Source: CBDHGY01 sp965263325
Lineage (GTDB): Bacteria; Pseudomonadota; Alphaproteobacteria; Caulobacterales; Hyphomonadaceae
Assembly (NCBI GenBank): GCA_965263325.1
Contig: CBDHGY010000002.1
Span: 1,302,001 to 1,366,000, forward strand
DNA: 64,000 nt
Reading direction: 5' to 3'
Of the stretch, positions 63,895-64,000 are shown one piece after another (positions within the stretch are counted from its first letter, which is position 1; each line of letters starts with the position of its first letter). Position numbers and translations under genes: made by a program. Below the pieces are notes generated by a model, which was given only the letters and a program-made list of their open reading frames with translations, was not told where the DNA came from and did no database searches.

Positions 63895-64000
63895 CTAATA
63901 CCTTCATCAAAATTACTTTGAGATGACAGAAAGACCTCACATATGATCCCTCGTTCACGCGCAATTCCCAAGAATTGGTCGACATTCAATTTCGGAAGCG

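Noticed and set aside
63943..64000. Possible start of a plus-strand gene at the right edge (MIPRSRAIPKNWSTFNF)
   Set aside because: Only 19 codons are visible, with a weak ribosome site and no recognisable family; too little to support a gene.

Overview
The window looks like chromosomal DNA of an alphaproteobacterium of the Hyphomonadaceae/Caulobacter/Parvularcula kind. This is inferred from the gene content: Caulobacter/Xanthomonas-style TonB receptors with a FecI/FecR pair, a 180-kDa-class NAD-glutamate dehydrogenase, an Oar-like receptor, an agmatine route to putrescine, and a lone murB. Most genes are ordinary housekeeping or envelope genes with short spacers and frequent 1-8 bp overlaps. 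No rRNA, tRNA or CRISPR was recognised.

Layout. 1-5.5 kb: two related TonB receptors on the minus strand (the left one cut by the window edge), divergent from a FecI-type sigma factor and a FecR-type anti-sigma factor; this is a cell-surface signalling module. 5.5-13.7 kb: an accessory island bounded by two decayed, same-direction IS6-family transposase remnants. Inside it are a tightly coupled minus-strand operon (RraA-like aldolase, cyanophycin-synthetase-like ATP-grasp, a second unrelated ATP-grasp carboligase, and an Ldh2-family dehydrogenase that has lost both conserved histidines) and a plus-strand pair (polytopic HTTM-like membrane protein plus DCC1 thiol oxidoreductase). This is the best candidate for an undescribed system. 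13.7-23.9 kb: a small unknown protein with a possible leaderless promoter, a structured repeat patch, a SprA-like zincin, murB, an acidic zinc-ribbon protein, argS, a lipoprotein, ispH, a TPR-membrane protein with an AAA+ ATPase, a SixA-like phosphatase, a 1-Cys peroxiredoxin and the tail of a lost S9 peptidase.

24-34 kb: a 55-residue protein gene with its own terminator and a 32-bp palindrome upstream, a photolyase-like protein missing the flavin half, a divergent FAD oxidoreductase, a processive GT2, a SnoaL-like protein, an SMR pump, two acyl-CoA dehydrogenases flanking two related membrane proteins, and a FemAB/GNAT-like acyltransferase. 34-46 kb: ahcY, an EF-hand protein, an alpha-2-macroglobulin with its PBP1c partner, a periplasmic MsrA and a GT39 transferase. 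46-52 kb: polyamine genes (speD, aguA, aguB) interrupted by an Oar-like receptor. 52-64 kb: NAD-glutamate dehydrogenase, AI-2E/PerM-type transporter, epoxide hydrolase, small membrane proteins, an MscS channel and tex.

Protein families were assigned by reading motifs; no database search was run. Start codons were moved from the longest frame where a ribosome-binding site or signal peptide supported it.
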